NCBI GenBank assembly: GCA_902489595.1
Contig: CABUAS010000001.1
Span: 1-64,000 of the forward strand
DNA: 64,000 nucleotides
Direction: 5' to 3'
Source: an uncultured Oscillospiraceae bacterium
GTDB taxonomy: Bacteria > Bacillota > Clostridia > Oscillospirales > Acutalibacteraceae
Below, one piece after another: positions 1 to 9,199 of this stretch. Made by a program: the position numbers and the translations under genes. A model generated the notes under the pieces. That model did not search any database, was not told the DNA's origin, and saw only the letters and a program-made list of their open reading frames with translations. The stretch's first letter is position 1. Each line of letters begins with the position of its first letter.

Positions 1-63
1 TAGCATATTTGTCCCTGGAGAGGGACTCTAATAACTACTACTTTATTATACGAGGTAAAATTT

Positions 64-1041
64 ATGGTAAGCAAAACAAAATACCTGCTTGATGACAAAA
101 CAATAAAAGTTATGTGCAGAAAAGCAGGAATTGAAAACGTTAAAAGCATTGCACCGCTCGGTGCAGGCGAATTCAATGCCGTATATGAAATTACGGCTGA
201 CAGGGCATATGTGCTTAAAATCGCACCGAAAAACGACACGCCTGTTATGACATATGAAAAAAATATGATGCAGACGGAGGTTTATTGGTACGATATAATA
301 AGAAACAACACAGGCATTAAAGTGCCCGATGTTTATTACACCGATTTTTCAAAAACGCTTATTCCGTCTGACTGGTTTATTATGGAAAAGCTCGAGGGAA
401 AACAGCGAAATGAAATAAAAATCGACAAAGCCGAGCTGAATAAAAAAACTGCGCATATGGCTGCCGAGATACATTATATTAAAAATGACAGGTTCGGTTA
501 TATTCAGAACGGGCTTTATGACAACTGGTATGATGCGCTTTCCAATATGATTAAAAATCTTTTGCTTGATGCGCAGAAAATGAACAAAAAGTCAAAAAGA
601 GGCGAGAAACTTTTAAGTTATGCCGAAAAATATAAAAATATATTAAAAGCAGTGCCTTGCTCAATGGTAAATTATGATATCTGGGACCCGAACGTTATAT
701 GCCGTGAACACAGCAACGGCGAAATTGAATTTCAGTGGATAGACCCCGAAAGAAGCTTCTGGGGTGACAGAATTTTTGATTTCATCTGCCTTGACAGCAT
801 TATGGGCACGATGAAGAATAAAAAAGAATCAATTAAAAATTACAACGAAAAAGCCGAAATTCCCGTTGAAATAAACAGAGAAACTGAAATTCGCTTTGCC
901 TTTGCCATGGGGCTTCTCGCTCTTATTCAGGAGGTTGAAAAATACTATCGCTACACGCCGCGCCATTTCGGCTGGTGGCGTAACGTAATCGGCAGTAATT
1001 TTTATTACGCCGAAACATTCAGGGTACTGAAAAATGGCTGA
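64..1041 (+). CDS. APH/choline kinase-family phosphotransferase
   Basis: This 325-residue protein has the aminoglycoside phosphotransferase/choline kinase fold. A glycine-rich loop (LGAGEFNAVY) lies near residues 32-41, a phosphate-binding lysine in VLKIAPK, a Brenner-type catalytic motif NYDIWDPN at 203-210 (catalytic D205, metal-binding N210) and the second metal aspartate in IDPE (D227). The usual His before the catalytic Asp is Asn-Tyr here, as in other Firmicute members of the family. The substrate cannot be told from sequence; it may be an aminoglycoside, a sugar or a small alcohol. The start is supported by GAGGT about 9 bases upstream. It overlaps the next gene, a MATE exporter, by 8 bases, so the two are probably translated together and could form a resistance or detoxification pair. 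That functional link is inference. Confidence 0.85.
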   Translation: MVSKTKYLLDDKTIKVMCRKAGIENVKSIAPLGAGEFNAVYEITADRAYVLKIAPKNDTPVMTYEKNMMQTEVYWYDIIRNNTGIKVPDVYYTDFSKTLIPSDWFIMEKLEGKQRNEIKIDKAELNKKTAHMAAEIHYIKNDRFGYIQNGLYDNWYDALSNMIKNLLLDAQKMNKKSKRGEKLLSYAEKYKNILKAVPCSMVNYDIWDPNVICREHSNGEIEFQWIDPERSFWGDRIFDFICLDSIMGTMKNKKESIKNYNEKAEIPVEINRETEIRFAFAMGLLALIQEVEKYYRYTPRHFGWWRNVIGSNFYYAETFRVLKNG

Positions 1042-2353
1042 TAAAATAATAAAAACAGAGGAAATGCGCACAAAAAGCATTCCGCTGTTAATTCTGAAAT
1101 ACTCACTTTCAACCTTTGCCGCACTGTTTTTCAACGAACTTTACAACATTGTTGACACTGTTTTCGTAAGCCGCGGTGTTGGTGACAACGCAATGGGCGG
1201 AGTTTCAATCATTTTTCCTTTTATGCTTATTCAGGGCGCTGTATCACAAACAATCGGCTCAGGCGCCGCCACAATAGTTTCAAAACATTTAGGCAGAAAG
1301 GATTATGAAAAAGCAGGAAATACAACAGTTAACGCAATGCTCGCTTTTTACTCGGTTTCCATCATCATAACCGTACTCGGGCTGATTTTTATAAATCCCC
1401 TGCTCCGCCTATTCGGTGCAACAGATGATATTATACCCTTTGCAAAAGAATATTTTACGATTATTTTAATAGGAAATGTATTTTCAACAGGCTTTTCATC
1501 AATAATCAGGGCAGAAGGGAAAATGGTTTATTCTCTGCTGATATGGCTGATACCCACTGCCGTGAATGTTTCGCTTGACGCAGTTTTCATTTACGGGCTT
1601 CATATGGGCGTAAAGGGGGCGGCGCTGGCAACGGTAATCTGCTATTTTACAAGTTTTCTGATGTGGGTAATCTTTATCAACAAACTTTCTGTTCAAAAGC
1701 TGAAAAAGCCCGAAATTGATTTTAAAATTGTAAAAAATATAATCGCGCTCGGAATTCCGATGCTTTTGCAGCTTGGCAGTATTTCAATTTTATTTGCTCT
1801 TATAAACAAAGTGCTTTCCATAAACGGAGGAACGCTCGGCATTAACACCTTTGCGTATGTAAGCAAAATTCTCAGCTTTGCAATCGTGCCGTTCAACGCC
1901 GTTGCCGCGGCAATTTCGCCGATTATAAGTTATAATCACGGCGCAACGGCAATAAAAAGAATAAACAAAGCATTTAACAGCAGTATAATAATCTGCGAAG
2001 CATATGCCGTTTTGGGCTTAATCTTTGCTTTTGCATTATCGGGAAGTATTTTAAAAATATTTACCGATGATGCACAGATAATTCATCAGGGAACGCAAGC
2101 GCTGAAAGCATTATCCCTTGCAATGCCGTTTCTGCCTGTTACGCTAATTTCGGGAACTTATTTTCAGGCAATGGAACAAAAAACAAATGCAATAACATCA
2201 AACAGTCTTTTGCTGATATTCGCACTTGTATGCATTATTATTTTTACGGCAGTATGGGGAATTCAGACAATATACTTTTCCATATCGGCTGCCTGCATAC
2301 TGTCCTGCACGGTATCGGTTATTAAAAAGGCAAAAAGCAGAAAACAACTGTAA
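1034..2353 (+). CDS. MATE family multidrug/cation efflux transporter
   Basis: The 439-residue product is almost entirely hydrophobic, with about twelve membrane segments in two homologous halves, as in MATE (NorM/DinF-like) antiporters. The N-terminal half has the family's typical LFNELYNIVDTVFVSR start and a GSGAATIVSKHLGR segment after the second helix; a matching pattern recurs after the middle of the protein. Members export drugs or metabolites in exchange for Na+ or H+. The ATG lies inside the last codons of the phosphotransferase gene (8-base overlap), which indicates an operon. A strong hairpin terminator follows 7 bases after the stop codon. Substrate unknown. Confidence 0.9.
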   Translation: MADKIIKTEEMRTKSIPLLILKYSLSTFAALFFNELYNIVDTVFVSRGVGDNAMGGVSIIFPFMLIQGAVSQTIGSGAATIVSKHLGRKDYEKAGNTTVNAMLAFYSVSIIITVLGLIFINPLLRLFGATDDIIPFAKEYFTIILIGNVFSTGFSSIIRAEGKMVYSLLIWLIPTAVNVSLDAVFIYGLHMGVKGAALATVICYFTSFLMWVIFINKLSVQKLKKPEIDFKIVKNIIALGIPMLLQLGSISILFALINKVLSINGGTLGINTFAYVSKILSFAIVPFNAVAAAISPIISYNHGATAIKRINKAFNSSIIICEAYAVLGLIFAFALSGSILKIFTDDAQIIHQGTQALKALSLAMPFLPVTLISGTYFQAMEQKTNAITSNSLLLIFALVCIIIFTAVWGIQTIYFSISAACILSCTVSVIKKAKSRKQL

Positions 2354-2360
2354 AAACAAC

Positions 2361-2391
2361 AAAACGATGCGCATATTTTACGCATCGTTTT
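2361..2391. terminator. Bidirectional intrinsic terminator
   Basis: An 11-base perfect stem (AAAACGATGCG paired with CGCATCGTTTT) with a 9-base loop and T-runs on both strands lies between the convergent MATE and PASTA-protein genes, so it can end both transcripts. Confidence 0.9.
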
Positions 2392-2404
2392 TATAATTAT
2401 AGTT

Positions 2405-4105
2405 TTATTGAACCGGCACGGTTTCCGACGGCGGTTCGGTGGTGGTTTCCGGTGTGCCGTAAACCTGAATCGAAATTTCTTCGCCCTTTGCAACGGTTGA
2501 GCCTGCCGACGGTGCCATACCGTAATTTGATTTGACTTTGCCCTCTGTGTAAGTGCCGTCATTATAAACGGTCACGGTTTTTACTTTAAAGCCCTCTGCC
2601 TCAAGCTTGCTGACAGCTTCGTCCTTCATAAGACCGCCGACATCGGGAACGTTTGCCGTTTCAACACCACGGCTGACTGTAAGCACAACGGCAGTACCCT
2701 CGGTAACAGTTTCACCCTGCGCAACACTCTGCTTAAACACAATTCCCTCTTCAACATCTGCCGTATAAGCATACTCAAATGTAATTTTAAACTGCTCGTT
2801 CCACGGGCCGTTATTCTTAATATCACTTTCTGTATATCCAAATGAACTGAAATCAGGCACTGTAACATTTGCAAGCGTTGTGGGTGCGGTGGTAGTTTCT
2901 TTTTCAAACAAACCGAGAGAATTTGCCGCATAAAATCCGCCTGCGGCAACTGCCGCAACAATCAGAACGGCAATTATTATTTTTGTAATCTTCTTTTTCT
3001 TTTCTTTTTCTTTTCTCTTAGCCTCACGCTGAGCCTCTCTTGCACGGTGAAGCTCCTGCTGTTTTGCCTCCTGCTCGGCAGAATCAACAGTCCTTTCAGC
3101 ATCATCGCCGACCTGCGATACAGTTGCCGCTTTTGCTACTACCGACGGAGCAGCGTTCAAAAGTTCCCTGTAATCATAAATTGTCTGAATACGTTTTTCA
3201 GGGTAAATCTGAAGTCCGCCGCCGAGTGCCTTAATAACATGAGCAGGGATTTTTTCAGCAATCCTGTTCGGTATCATAAGTTTATCGTTTGACTCTCTTG
3301 AAACAGCGTCAGGCGGATTTGTACCCACAAGTGCTCTGTAAATACAGGCAGAAAAAGCATAAATATCCGTAGCAGGGCAGACCTTATGATTATTGTCGTA
3401 CTGCTCAAGGGCAGTATAGCCTGCGTGTTCATTAAATTCAAGTTTGCTTGACGCATAATTGCACTCGTTAATGCAAAATCCTGCAAGCCTTACCTTACCG
3501 TCTCTGCAAAGAACAAGATTATCGGGGTTGATTCCGCCGTGAATAATTCCGTTTGAATGAAGATTTTCAAGTGTAGTAAGAACAGGCATAAACATAAGCC
3601 TTGCCTTGTCCCACAAAATATTGTTTTCATCTGTCTTAAGAAGAAAATCATGCAGAGTTACATAATCTGTTTTCTCGCATACTGCATATGCCGTCTGATT
3701 TGCCTCAAAAACATCAAGCACCGGGATAACGGCTGAAAGCGTGTTCATACTGCGCAGAGTCTGCCACAATTTTATGAATTCAACCTTATACGAGGCATAA
3801 TTTTTTCTGAAGCGCTCACGGATATGAACATCATTATTACCCTCAAGCCTGTTTGAAATACCTTTCGGCAGAAATTCACGGATTGTAACAACAGCATCCT
3901 TTTGCATATCGTAGCCGATATAAGTAACGGCGTCACTTTCCTCATTAATAACATTGCCGACTGCGTATCTTGAAGCAAGCACGGTTTTGCGCTGAAGATA
4001 AAGCATAGGAGTAACACTGTCATTATCAAAGCCGCACTGAGTACACACACTGCCCGAAGTTAATTTTTCAAAACAATTCATACAAATATTATCTGCAAAA
4101 TCCAT
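2405..4105 (-). CDS. Membrane-anchored PASTA pseudokinase with zinc ribbon
   Basis: The start is the ATG at 4105, preceded by TAAGGTGA; a longer frame would begin inside the promoter. The 566-residue protein opens with a zinc ribbon (Cys8, 11, 21, 24), followed by a Ser/Thr kinase fold to about residue 330. One transmembrane segment lies near 372-395 and two extracellular PASTA domains follow (about 407-545) with a Thr/Pro-rich tail. PASTA domains of PknB/PrkC-type kinases bind peptidoglycan fragments and lipid II. The catalytic residues are lost: HRDxKPxN reads HGGINPDN at 189-196 (Asp to Gly191), DFG reads GFC at 209-211, and the ATP lysine region reads VVTIREF. The APE-loop region (AGYTALEQY) and the C-lobe remain, so this is probably a signalling pseudokinase rather than an active kinase. 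It is monocistronic. Confidence 0.85.
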   Translation of the reverse strand: MDFADNICMNCFEKLTSGSVCTQCGFDNDSVTPMLYLQRKTVLASRYAVGNVINEESDAVTYIGYDMQKDAVVTIREFLPKGISNRLEGNNDVHIRERFRKNYASYKVEFIKLWQTLRSMNTLSAVIPVLDVFEANQTAYAVCEKTDYVTLHDFLLKTDENNILWDKARLMFMPVLTTLENLHSNGIIHGGINPDNLVLCRDGKVRLAGFCINECNYASSKLEFNEHAGYTALEQYDNNHKVCPATDIYAFSACIYRALVGTNPPDAVSRESNDKLMIPNRIAEKIPAHVIKALGGGLQIYPEKRIQTIYDYRELLNAAPSVVAKAATVSQVGDDAERTVDSAEQEAKQQELHRAREAQREAKRKEKEKKKKITKIIIAVLIVAAVAAGGFYAANSLGLFEKETTTAPTTLANVTVPDFSSFGYTESDIKNNGPWNEQFKITFEYAYTADVEEGIVFKQSVAQGETVTEGTAVVLTVSRGVETANVPDVGGLMKDEAVSKLEAEGFKVKTVTVYNDGTYTEGKVKSNYGMAPSAGSTVAKGEEISIQVYGTPETTTEPPSETVPVQ

Positions 4106-4148
4106 CGTTATCACCTTATATCCTTGTAGATATATTAATACATTACAT

Positions 4149-4177
4149 AGTTTAACAACTGCCGCCCTTTTTGTCAA
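4149..4177 (-). promoter_or_regulatory. Promoter for PASTA pseudokinase
   Basis: On the minus strand TTGACA (4177-4172) and TAAACT (4154-4149) are separated by 17 bases, about 45 bases upstream of the ATG at 4105. The position argues against any start codon further upstream. Confidence 0.7.
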
Positions 4178-4187
4178 GCAAGGGTGC

Positions 4188-4216
4188 TTGATAAAAAATG
4201 CATTATGTTATATAAT
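4188..4216 (+). promoter_or_regulatory. Sigma-A promoter for yhaM operon
   Basis: TTGATA (4188-4193), a 17-base spacer and a perfect TATAAT (4211-4216) lie 50 bases upstream of the yhaM start. This promoter is divergent from that of the PASTA gene. Confidence 0.8.
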
Positions 4217-4266
4217 CAGTATAACTTAAAATTATTAACAGAGATTAATCACAAGAGGTATAAACT

Positions 4267-5232
4267 ATGAATTTTACAAAATTACAAAACGGAATGTGCG
4301 ACGGTTTTGTTCTTCTTAAAAAATGTGAAGAAAAGAAAGCAAAAAACGGCTCGGCATATCTTGATTTAATTATAGGAGATAAAGACGGCGAACTGCCTGC
4401 AAAACTGTGGGATTACAACGGCGGAAATATGTTTGAGACTGAAATGGTTGTTAAAATCAGAGGAACTGTTGAGCAGTACAACGGCAAAGAACAGTTCAGA
4501 ATTGCACAAATCCGCCCTGCATCTGCATCCGACAATTACAACATTGCCGACCTTGTGCCTGCGTCGGAAGTGGGCGGTGCGCAGATTTTCGATATGCTTA
4601 TGAGGCGTGTTAACGCTTTTAAAGACAGTGACCTGAAAGCCGTTGTTTCTTCAATTATGCAGGATAAAAAAGATATTCTTGTCACCTGCCCTGCCGCATT
4701 CAGACTGCACCACGCAATGATCGGCGGCCTTATGCTGCACACAATCTCCATAGTCAGAATGGCAGAGGAAATTTGTAAGATTTACCCAAATATTGACAAA
4801 GATTTGCTTTTATCGGGCGCAATTCTGCACGATGTTGCTAAAACGTGGGAGTTTGAACTTTCCAAATCGGGTCTTGTAAAAAGCTATTCAACAGAGGGCG
4901 AACTGATAGGCCATCTTGTTAAAGGCGCAATATATGTTGAAGAAAAGGCAAAAGAACTCCACATAAAAAGCGAAAAAATTGCCCTGCTTGAACATATGAT
5001 TTTAAGCCATCACGGCGTGCCCGAATTCGGCTCGCCCGTAAGACCGATGTTTTTAGAGGCAGAAATTCTGTCATCACTTGACACGCTCGACGCCGCTATT
5101 TTTGAAATCAACAGTGCAACAAGCAAGGTTGAAAAGGGAGCATTTACCGACAGGCAGTGGGCGCTTGACAACAGAAAACTCTATAACCACGGGCTTTCAT
5201 CAACAGAGCACAAAGTTAACTTAGGAGAGTAA
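4267..5232 (+). CDS. yhaM: YhaM-type 3'-5' exoribonuclease (OB-fold + HD)
   Basis: The 321-residue protein combines an N-terminal OB-fold nucleic-acid binding region (about 15-90, with IGDKDGELPAKLWDY) and a C-terminal HD metal-dependent phosphohydrolase domain. Metal-binding residues include the HH of FRLHHAMIGGLMLH, H188-D189 in LHDVAKTWEF, and the SHHG and LDTLDA segments. Length and domain order match Bacillus YhaM, a 3'-5' exonuclease acting on RNA and single-stranded DNA. It starts at ATG 4267 after AAGAGG and is followed after 2 bases by prmA, so the two are co-transcribed. Confidence 0.88.
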   Translation: MNFTKLQNGMCDGFVLLKKCEEKKAKNGSAYLDLIIGDKDGELPAKLWDYNGGNMFETEMVVKIRGTVEQYNGKEQFRIAQIRPASASDNYNIADLVPASEVGGAQIFDMLMRRVNAFKDSDLKAVVSSIMQDKKDILVTCPAAFRLHHAMIGGLMLHTISIVRMAEEICKIYPNIDKDLLLSGAILHDVAKTWEFELSKSGLVKSYSTEGELIGHLVKGAIYVEEKAKELHIKSEKIALLEHMILSHHGVPEFGSPVRPMFLEAEILSSLDTLDAAIFEINSATSKVEKGAFTDRQWALDNRKLYNHGLSSTEHKVNLGE

Positions 5233-5234
5233 CG

Positions 5235-6173
5235 ATGGAAAATACAACCGAAAACTGGACTGAAATTGCCATAACAGTTTCAACCGCCGACATTGACAGG
5301 GCAGGAAACATAGCCAATATGGTTGTACCTTACGGTATTTACATAGAAGACTATTCAGCACTTGAAGAAGAAACGCTTGAGATTGCCCACATTGATTTAA
5401 TTGAGCAGTCACTGCTTGAAAAAGACAGAACAAAGGGCATTATTCACGTTTATGTAAATCCGCACGAAAATCCGCTTGAGGCAGTTTCTTTCATCAGGGA
5501 ACGCCTTCAAAGCGAAGAAATTCCTTTTGAAATTAAAATTGCCGACTGCAAAACAGAAGACTGGGTTAACAACTGGAAGCAATATTTTCACCCGATGCCG
5601 ATAGGCAGAAAACTTCTTATAAGACCGGCTTGGGAGGACGAATACGACCCGCAGGGCAGAACTGTTCTGCACATCGAACCGGGGCTTGCATTCGGCACAG
5701 GCAGCCACCCGACAACAAAACTCTGCCTTGAAACGCTTGAAAACTACATAAACGAAAATTCAACAGTGCTTGACATCGGCTGCGGCAGCGGAATTCTGTC
5801 TATAGCAAGCCTGCTGCTCGGCGCAAAATCTGCTTTCGGCGTTGATATTGACAAACTTGCAGTCAAAACCGCGCTCCAAAATGCCAAAGAAAACGGCTTT
5901 GAACCGCCTGTTTTTAACGCTGTAAACGGAAATCTTTCCGACAAAGTTACAGGAAAATACAACGTAATTGCTGCCAACATTGTTGCTGATATTATTATGG
6001 ATTTCAACAAAGAAGTCGGTAATTTTCTTGACAAAGACGGCGTATATATTACGGGCGGAATTATAGACAGCCGTAAAGATGAGGTTATTTATTCCTTTGA
6101 GCAGAACGGCTTTAAGATTATTGAAAATTTTGAAGAAAAGGGCTGGAATGTTTTTGTCTGCAAAGCAAAATAA
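5235..6173 (+). CDS. prmA: Ribosomal protein L11 methyltransferase
   Basis: At 312 residues this has normal PrmA length. The N-terminal L11-recognition part contains the signature WVNNWKQYFHPMPIG and is followed by RPAWE and EPGLAFGTGSHPTT. The class I SAM-binding domain has LDIGCGSGILSI (D180 region) and the NIVADII motif for the acceptor lysine. PrmA trimethylates L11 using S-adenosylmethionine. The ATG follows the yhaM stop by 2 bases, with GGAG overlapping the yhaM end. Clostridial genomes often place prmA near RNA-processing genes; here it sits between yhaM and a hydrolase. Confidence 0.95.
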   Translation: MENTTENWTEIAITVSTADIDRAGNIANMVVPYGIYIEDYSALEEETLEIAHIDLIEQSLLEKDRTKGIIHVYVNPHENPLEAVSFIRERLQSEEIPFEIKIADCKTEDWVNNWKQYFHPMPIGRKLLIRPAWEDEYDPQGRTVLHIEPGLAFGTGSHPTTKLCLETLENYINENSTVLDIGCGSGILSIASLLLGAKSAFGVDIDKLAVKTALQNAKENGFEPPVFNAVNGNLSDKVTGKYNVIAANIVADIIMDFNKEVGNFLDKDGVYITGGIIDSRKDEVIYSFEQNGFKIIENFEEKGWNVFVCKAK

Positions 6174-6194
6174 AAAAACTGAGAGGTAAAATTT

Positions 6195-7151
6195 ATGAAA
6201 ACGGCATTAATTATACTGATTGTATTAATCGTAATTGCTGTCATTTTTGTGCTGTTATGCGGTTTCATCTTCAACGAGGCAGTATGGCGCAAGCAGCTGC
6301 CGATACCTGAATTTTTTGTAAATATGCTTGCAGGCAATGAAGATAACGGCAATAATCAGTTTGACAGTGACCATGAAAAGGCGCTTGAAACTTTTGTCAG
6401 TTTACCGTTTGAAACTGTTGAAATGACTGCCGAAAACGGCGAAAAAATGCACTGCAAAATACTTGTACCGCCAATCTCAAACGGCAAGCTCATTATAGCG
6501 TGCCACGGAGCAAGGAGCAGCGGAGTCGGCGAATTCTGCTTTATGAAAGACTATTTCTGCCGAAACGGATTTACGCTGATTATGCCCGACCACCGAGGTT
6601 GCGGAGAGAGTGAAGGCAAGTTTTTAGGCTATGGCACACATGAGTCAGAAGACACGCTGAAATGGCTTGATTATGCGAAAAATCGCTTCCCCGAACTTGA
6701 TATTTTTCTGCTTGGTGTATCTATGGGCGCAGCTACAGTGCTTATGATGAGCGACAGGGTTTCACCCGATGATGTTAATGGAATTATATCCGACTGTGCC
6801 TACACATCGGTTAAAGATGAATTTTCGTATCAGGTTAAAACGTCTTTCCACTTTCCCACCCGACCGCTGCTTGACATATGCAACATTTACTGCAAAGCGC
6901 TGTGCAAATACGGTTTTAAAGACGCCGAGCCGATAGAGCATATAAAAAAAGCCAAAGTGCCGATTTTATTCATTCACGGCAAGGCTGATGACTTTGTGCC
7001 GTTTTTTATGGAAAAACAGTTATATGATGCCTGCACATCGGAAAAAACACTTGTTGAAGTAGACGGTGCAGTTCACGCACGCAGTTATTACACCAACCCG
7101 ACACAATATGAAACCGCAATGAATGAGTTTATAAAAAAATACAGTCAGTAA
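6195..7151 (+). CDS. Membrane-anchored alpha/beta hydrolase
   Basis: The 318-residue protein has one N-terminal hydrophobic helix (about residues 3-27) and then an alpha/beta-hydrolase domain of the YfhR/BEM46 type. The oxyanion strand (IACHGARSSG), the PDHRGCGES turn, the nucleophile elbow GVSMG (Ser176), an acid in HGKADDFVP (about 264) and the catalytic His294 in VHARSY complete a Ser-Asp-His triad. Its substrate, ester or peptide, is unknown. GAGAGG lies upstream of the ATG, 21 bases after prmA, so it is probably the last gene of the yhaM operon, which ends at a terminator directly downstream. Confidence 0.85.
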   Translation: MKTALIILIVLIVIAVIFVLLCGFIFNEAVWRKQLPIPEFFVNMLAGNEDNGNNQFDSDHEKALETFVSLPFETVEMTAENGEKMHCKILVPPISNGKLIIACHGARSSGVGEFCFMKDYFCRNGFTLIMPDHRGCGESEGKFLGYGTHESEDTLKWLDYAKNRFPELDIFLLGVSMGAATVLMMSDRVSPDDVNGIISDCAYTSVKDEFSYQVKTSFHFPTRPLLDICNIYCKALCKYGFKDAEPIEHIKKAKVPILFIHGKADDFVPFFMEKQLYDACTSEKTLVEVDGAVHARSYYTNPTQYETAMNEFIKKYSQ

Positions 7152-7156
7152 TATAA

Positions 7157-7187
7157 AAACGCCCGTGATTTTCACGAGCGTTTTTTT
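7157..7187 (+). terminator. Intrinsic terminator after hydrolase
   Basis: AACGCCCGTGA and TCACGAGCGTT form a stem with a short TTT loop and one internal mismatch, followed by seven T residues. Confidence 0.85.
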
Positions 7188-7194
7188 GTTTGTT

Positions 7195-7270
7195 CGGCGG
7201 GGTGAAGGCACCCCGCCCTACGAAAACTTTATTGTAATTCCGTAGGGGTCGGCGTCCTCGACGACCCGTT
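7195..7270. repeat. Two copies of a dispersed GC-rich palindromic repeat
   Basis: Two intergenic units lie head to head: CGGCGGGGTG...CACCCCGCCCTACG (7195-7222) and CGTAGGGGTCGGCG...CGACGACCCG (7241-7270). Similar units occur at 11313-11340, 31891-31919, 33173-33199, 36494-36521 and 59849-59879, always between genes. The common form is YGTAGGG(G) plus a GC-rich stem that closes with CCCG. The 7195 unit can also fold as part of a terminator for thrS on the minus strand. Confidence 0.7.
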
Positions 7271-7282
7271 GCATATAAAATT

Positions 7283-9190
7283 TTATAATGCCTTTGTTTC
7301 GATTTCTTCCATAATATTTTCGATGAACTTATCAAGCGTCATTGCGCCGAGTTCACCGTCTTTTCTTGAACGTACAGAAATTGTGCCGTTTTCAATATCC
7401 TTATCGCCTGCGATAATCATATAAGGCACTTTTTCAAGCTGAGCGGCTCTGATTTTGAAGCCTGTTTTTTCAGACCTGTCATCAATTTCACAGCGAATAC
7501 CCTTTGCCTCAAGCGCTTTTTTAACATCATAAAGATAATCAAGATGCCTGTCGGCAATCGGAAGAAGCTTAACCTGAACGGGAGCAAGCCATGTAGGATA
7601 AGCACCTGCAAAATGCTCTGTAAGAATACCGATAAATCTTTCAATACTGCCGAATACAACTCTGTGAATCATAATCGGTCGGTGCTTTTCACCGTCTGCA
7701 CCGATGTATTCAAGTTCAAATCTTTCAGGCAACTGGAAATCAAGTTGAATCGTTCCGCACTGCCATGTTCTGCCAAGGCAGTCTGTAAGATGGAAGTCAA
7801 GTTTCGGGCCGTAGAATGCACCGTCACCCTCGTTTACCTCATAATCATAACCTAGTTCGGTAATAGCGTCACGGAGTGCATCTGTTGCAATATCCCAGTC
7901 TTCCTTTGCGCCCATTGAATCCTCGGGCTGTGTTGAAAGTTCAATATGATATTCAAATCCGAATGTACTGTAAACCTTATCAATCAGACTTACTACACCC
8001 TTGATTTCATCTTTAATCTGCTCACGTGTCATAAATATATGAGCATCATCCTGTGTAAAGCAGCGAACACGCATAAGACCGTGAAGTGCGCCTGAAAGTT
8101 CGTGTCTGTGTACCAAACCGAGTTCGCCCATTCTTAAAGGAAGTTCCTTGTATGAGTGCATTTTTGTTTTATAAACAAGAATGCCGCCCGGGCAGTTCAT
8201 AGGCTTAACTGCAAAATCAGTATCATCAATTACTGTAGTATACATATTTTCTTTATAATGATCCCAGTGACCGCTTCTTTCCCACAAAGCACGGTTGAGC
8301 ATCATAGGGGACTGAATTTCATCATAGCCTGCGGCACGGTGAATTTCTCTCCAGTAATCAACAAGTGTATTCTTTAAAATCATACCCTTTGGCAGAAAGA
8401 ACGGAAATCCCGGACCCTCTTCCATAATAGTAAAAAGTTCAAGTTCTTTACCGATTTTTCTGTGGTCACGCTTTTTAGCCTCTTCAAGCATTGTTAAATG
8501 CTCTTCAAGCATAGATGCCTTCGGGAATGCAGTACCGTAAACACGGCAGAGCATCTTATTTTTAGCGTCGCCGCGCCAGTATGCGCCTGTGCAGTTTGTA
8601 AGTTTGAAAGCCTTAACAACTTTCATATCCATAAGGTGAGGACCTGCGCAGAGTTCCGTAAATTCACCCTGCTTATAAAAACTTATCGGCTCGCCTTTTT
8701 CAGCGTGTTCATTAATGAGTTCAACCTTGTACGGCTCATTCTTTTCTTCCATTAACTTAATCGCATCGATAGGCTCGAGTTCAAATTTTTCAATCTCAAA
8801 TCCTTCCTTGACAATCGCTTTCATTTCTTTTTCAATTTTCTCCAAATCTTCGGGCGAAAACGGCTTTTCAGCATCAAAATCATAATAAAATCCATCGTCA
8901 ATGGCAGGACCGATAGTAAGTTTCACATCGGGGTAAAGCCTTTTAACAGCCTGTGCCATAATGTGAGAGGCGGTGTGGTTGAAAGTTTTTCTGCCGTCTT
9001 TATCATCAAATGTCAGCACCTCAAAATCGCAGTCGCAGTCAACAACCGTTCTTAAATCTTTAACCTCTCCATTGATCCTACAGGAGCAGGCATTTCTGTA
9101 AAGACCCATTGAAATTTCTTTTGTAATGTCAGCCGCCGTAAGCGGTGATGAAAATTCCTTAACAGAGCCGTCTTTTAATGTAACTTTCAT
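7283..9190 (-). CDS. thrS: Threonine--tRNA ligase
   Basis: The 635-residue enzyme shows the full ThrRS order: TGS domain (1-60), the HxxxH editing domain beginning HTASHIMAQA near residue 72, the SAD region with TELCAGPHL, the class II catalytic core with motif 2 around RVRCFTQDDAHIF, the zinc ligand in MNCPGG, and a C-terminal anticodon domain from about 535. It charges tRNA-Thr with threonine. The ATG has AAGGAGAG upstream. A T-box leader and its own TTGACA/TATAAT promoter precede the gene, so transcription responds to uncharged tRNA-Thr. Confidence 0.97.
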   Translation of the reverse strand: MKVTLKDGSVKEFSSPLTAADITKEISMGLYRNACSCRINGEVKDLRTVVDCDCDFEVLTFDDKDGRKTFNHTASHIMAQAVKRLYPDVKLTIGPAIDDGFYYDFDAEKPFSPEDLEKIEKEMKAIVKEGFEIEKFELEPIDAIKLMEEKNEPYKVELINEHAEKGEPISFYKQGEFTELCAGPHLMDMKVVKAFKLTNCTGAYWRGDAKNKMLCRVYGTAFPKASMLEEHLTMLEEAKKRDHRKIGKELELFTIMEEGPGFPFFLPKGMILKNTLVDYWREIHRAAGYDEIQSPMMLNRALWERSGHWDHYKENMYTTVIDDTDFAVKPMNCPGGILVYKTKMHSYKELPLRMGELGLVHRHELSGALHGLMRVRCFTQDDAHIFMTREQIKDEIKGVVSLIDKVYSTFGFEYHIELSTQPEDSMGAKEDWDIATDALRDAITELGYDYEVNEGDGAFYGPKLDFHLTDCLGRTWQCGTIQLDFQLPERFELEYIGADGEKHRPIMIHRVVFGSIERFIGILTEHFAGAYPTWLAPVQVKLLPIADRHLDYLYDVKKALEAKGIRCEIDDRSEKTGFKIRAAQLEKVPYMIIAGDKDIENGTISVRSRKDGELGAMTLDKFIENIMEEIETKAL

Positions 9191-9199
9191 AACTATCTC

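Noticed and set aside
4106..4177. N-terminal extension of the PASTA pseudokinase to 4177
   Set aside because: The extension overlaps a good -35/-10 promoter, while a strong ribosome site precedes the ATG at 4105.
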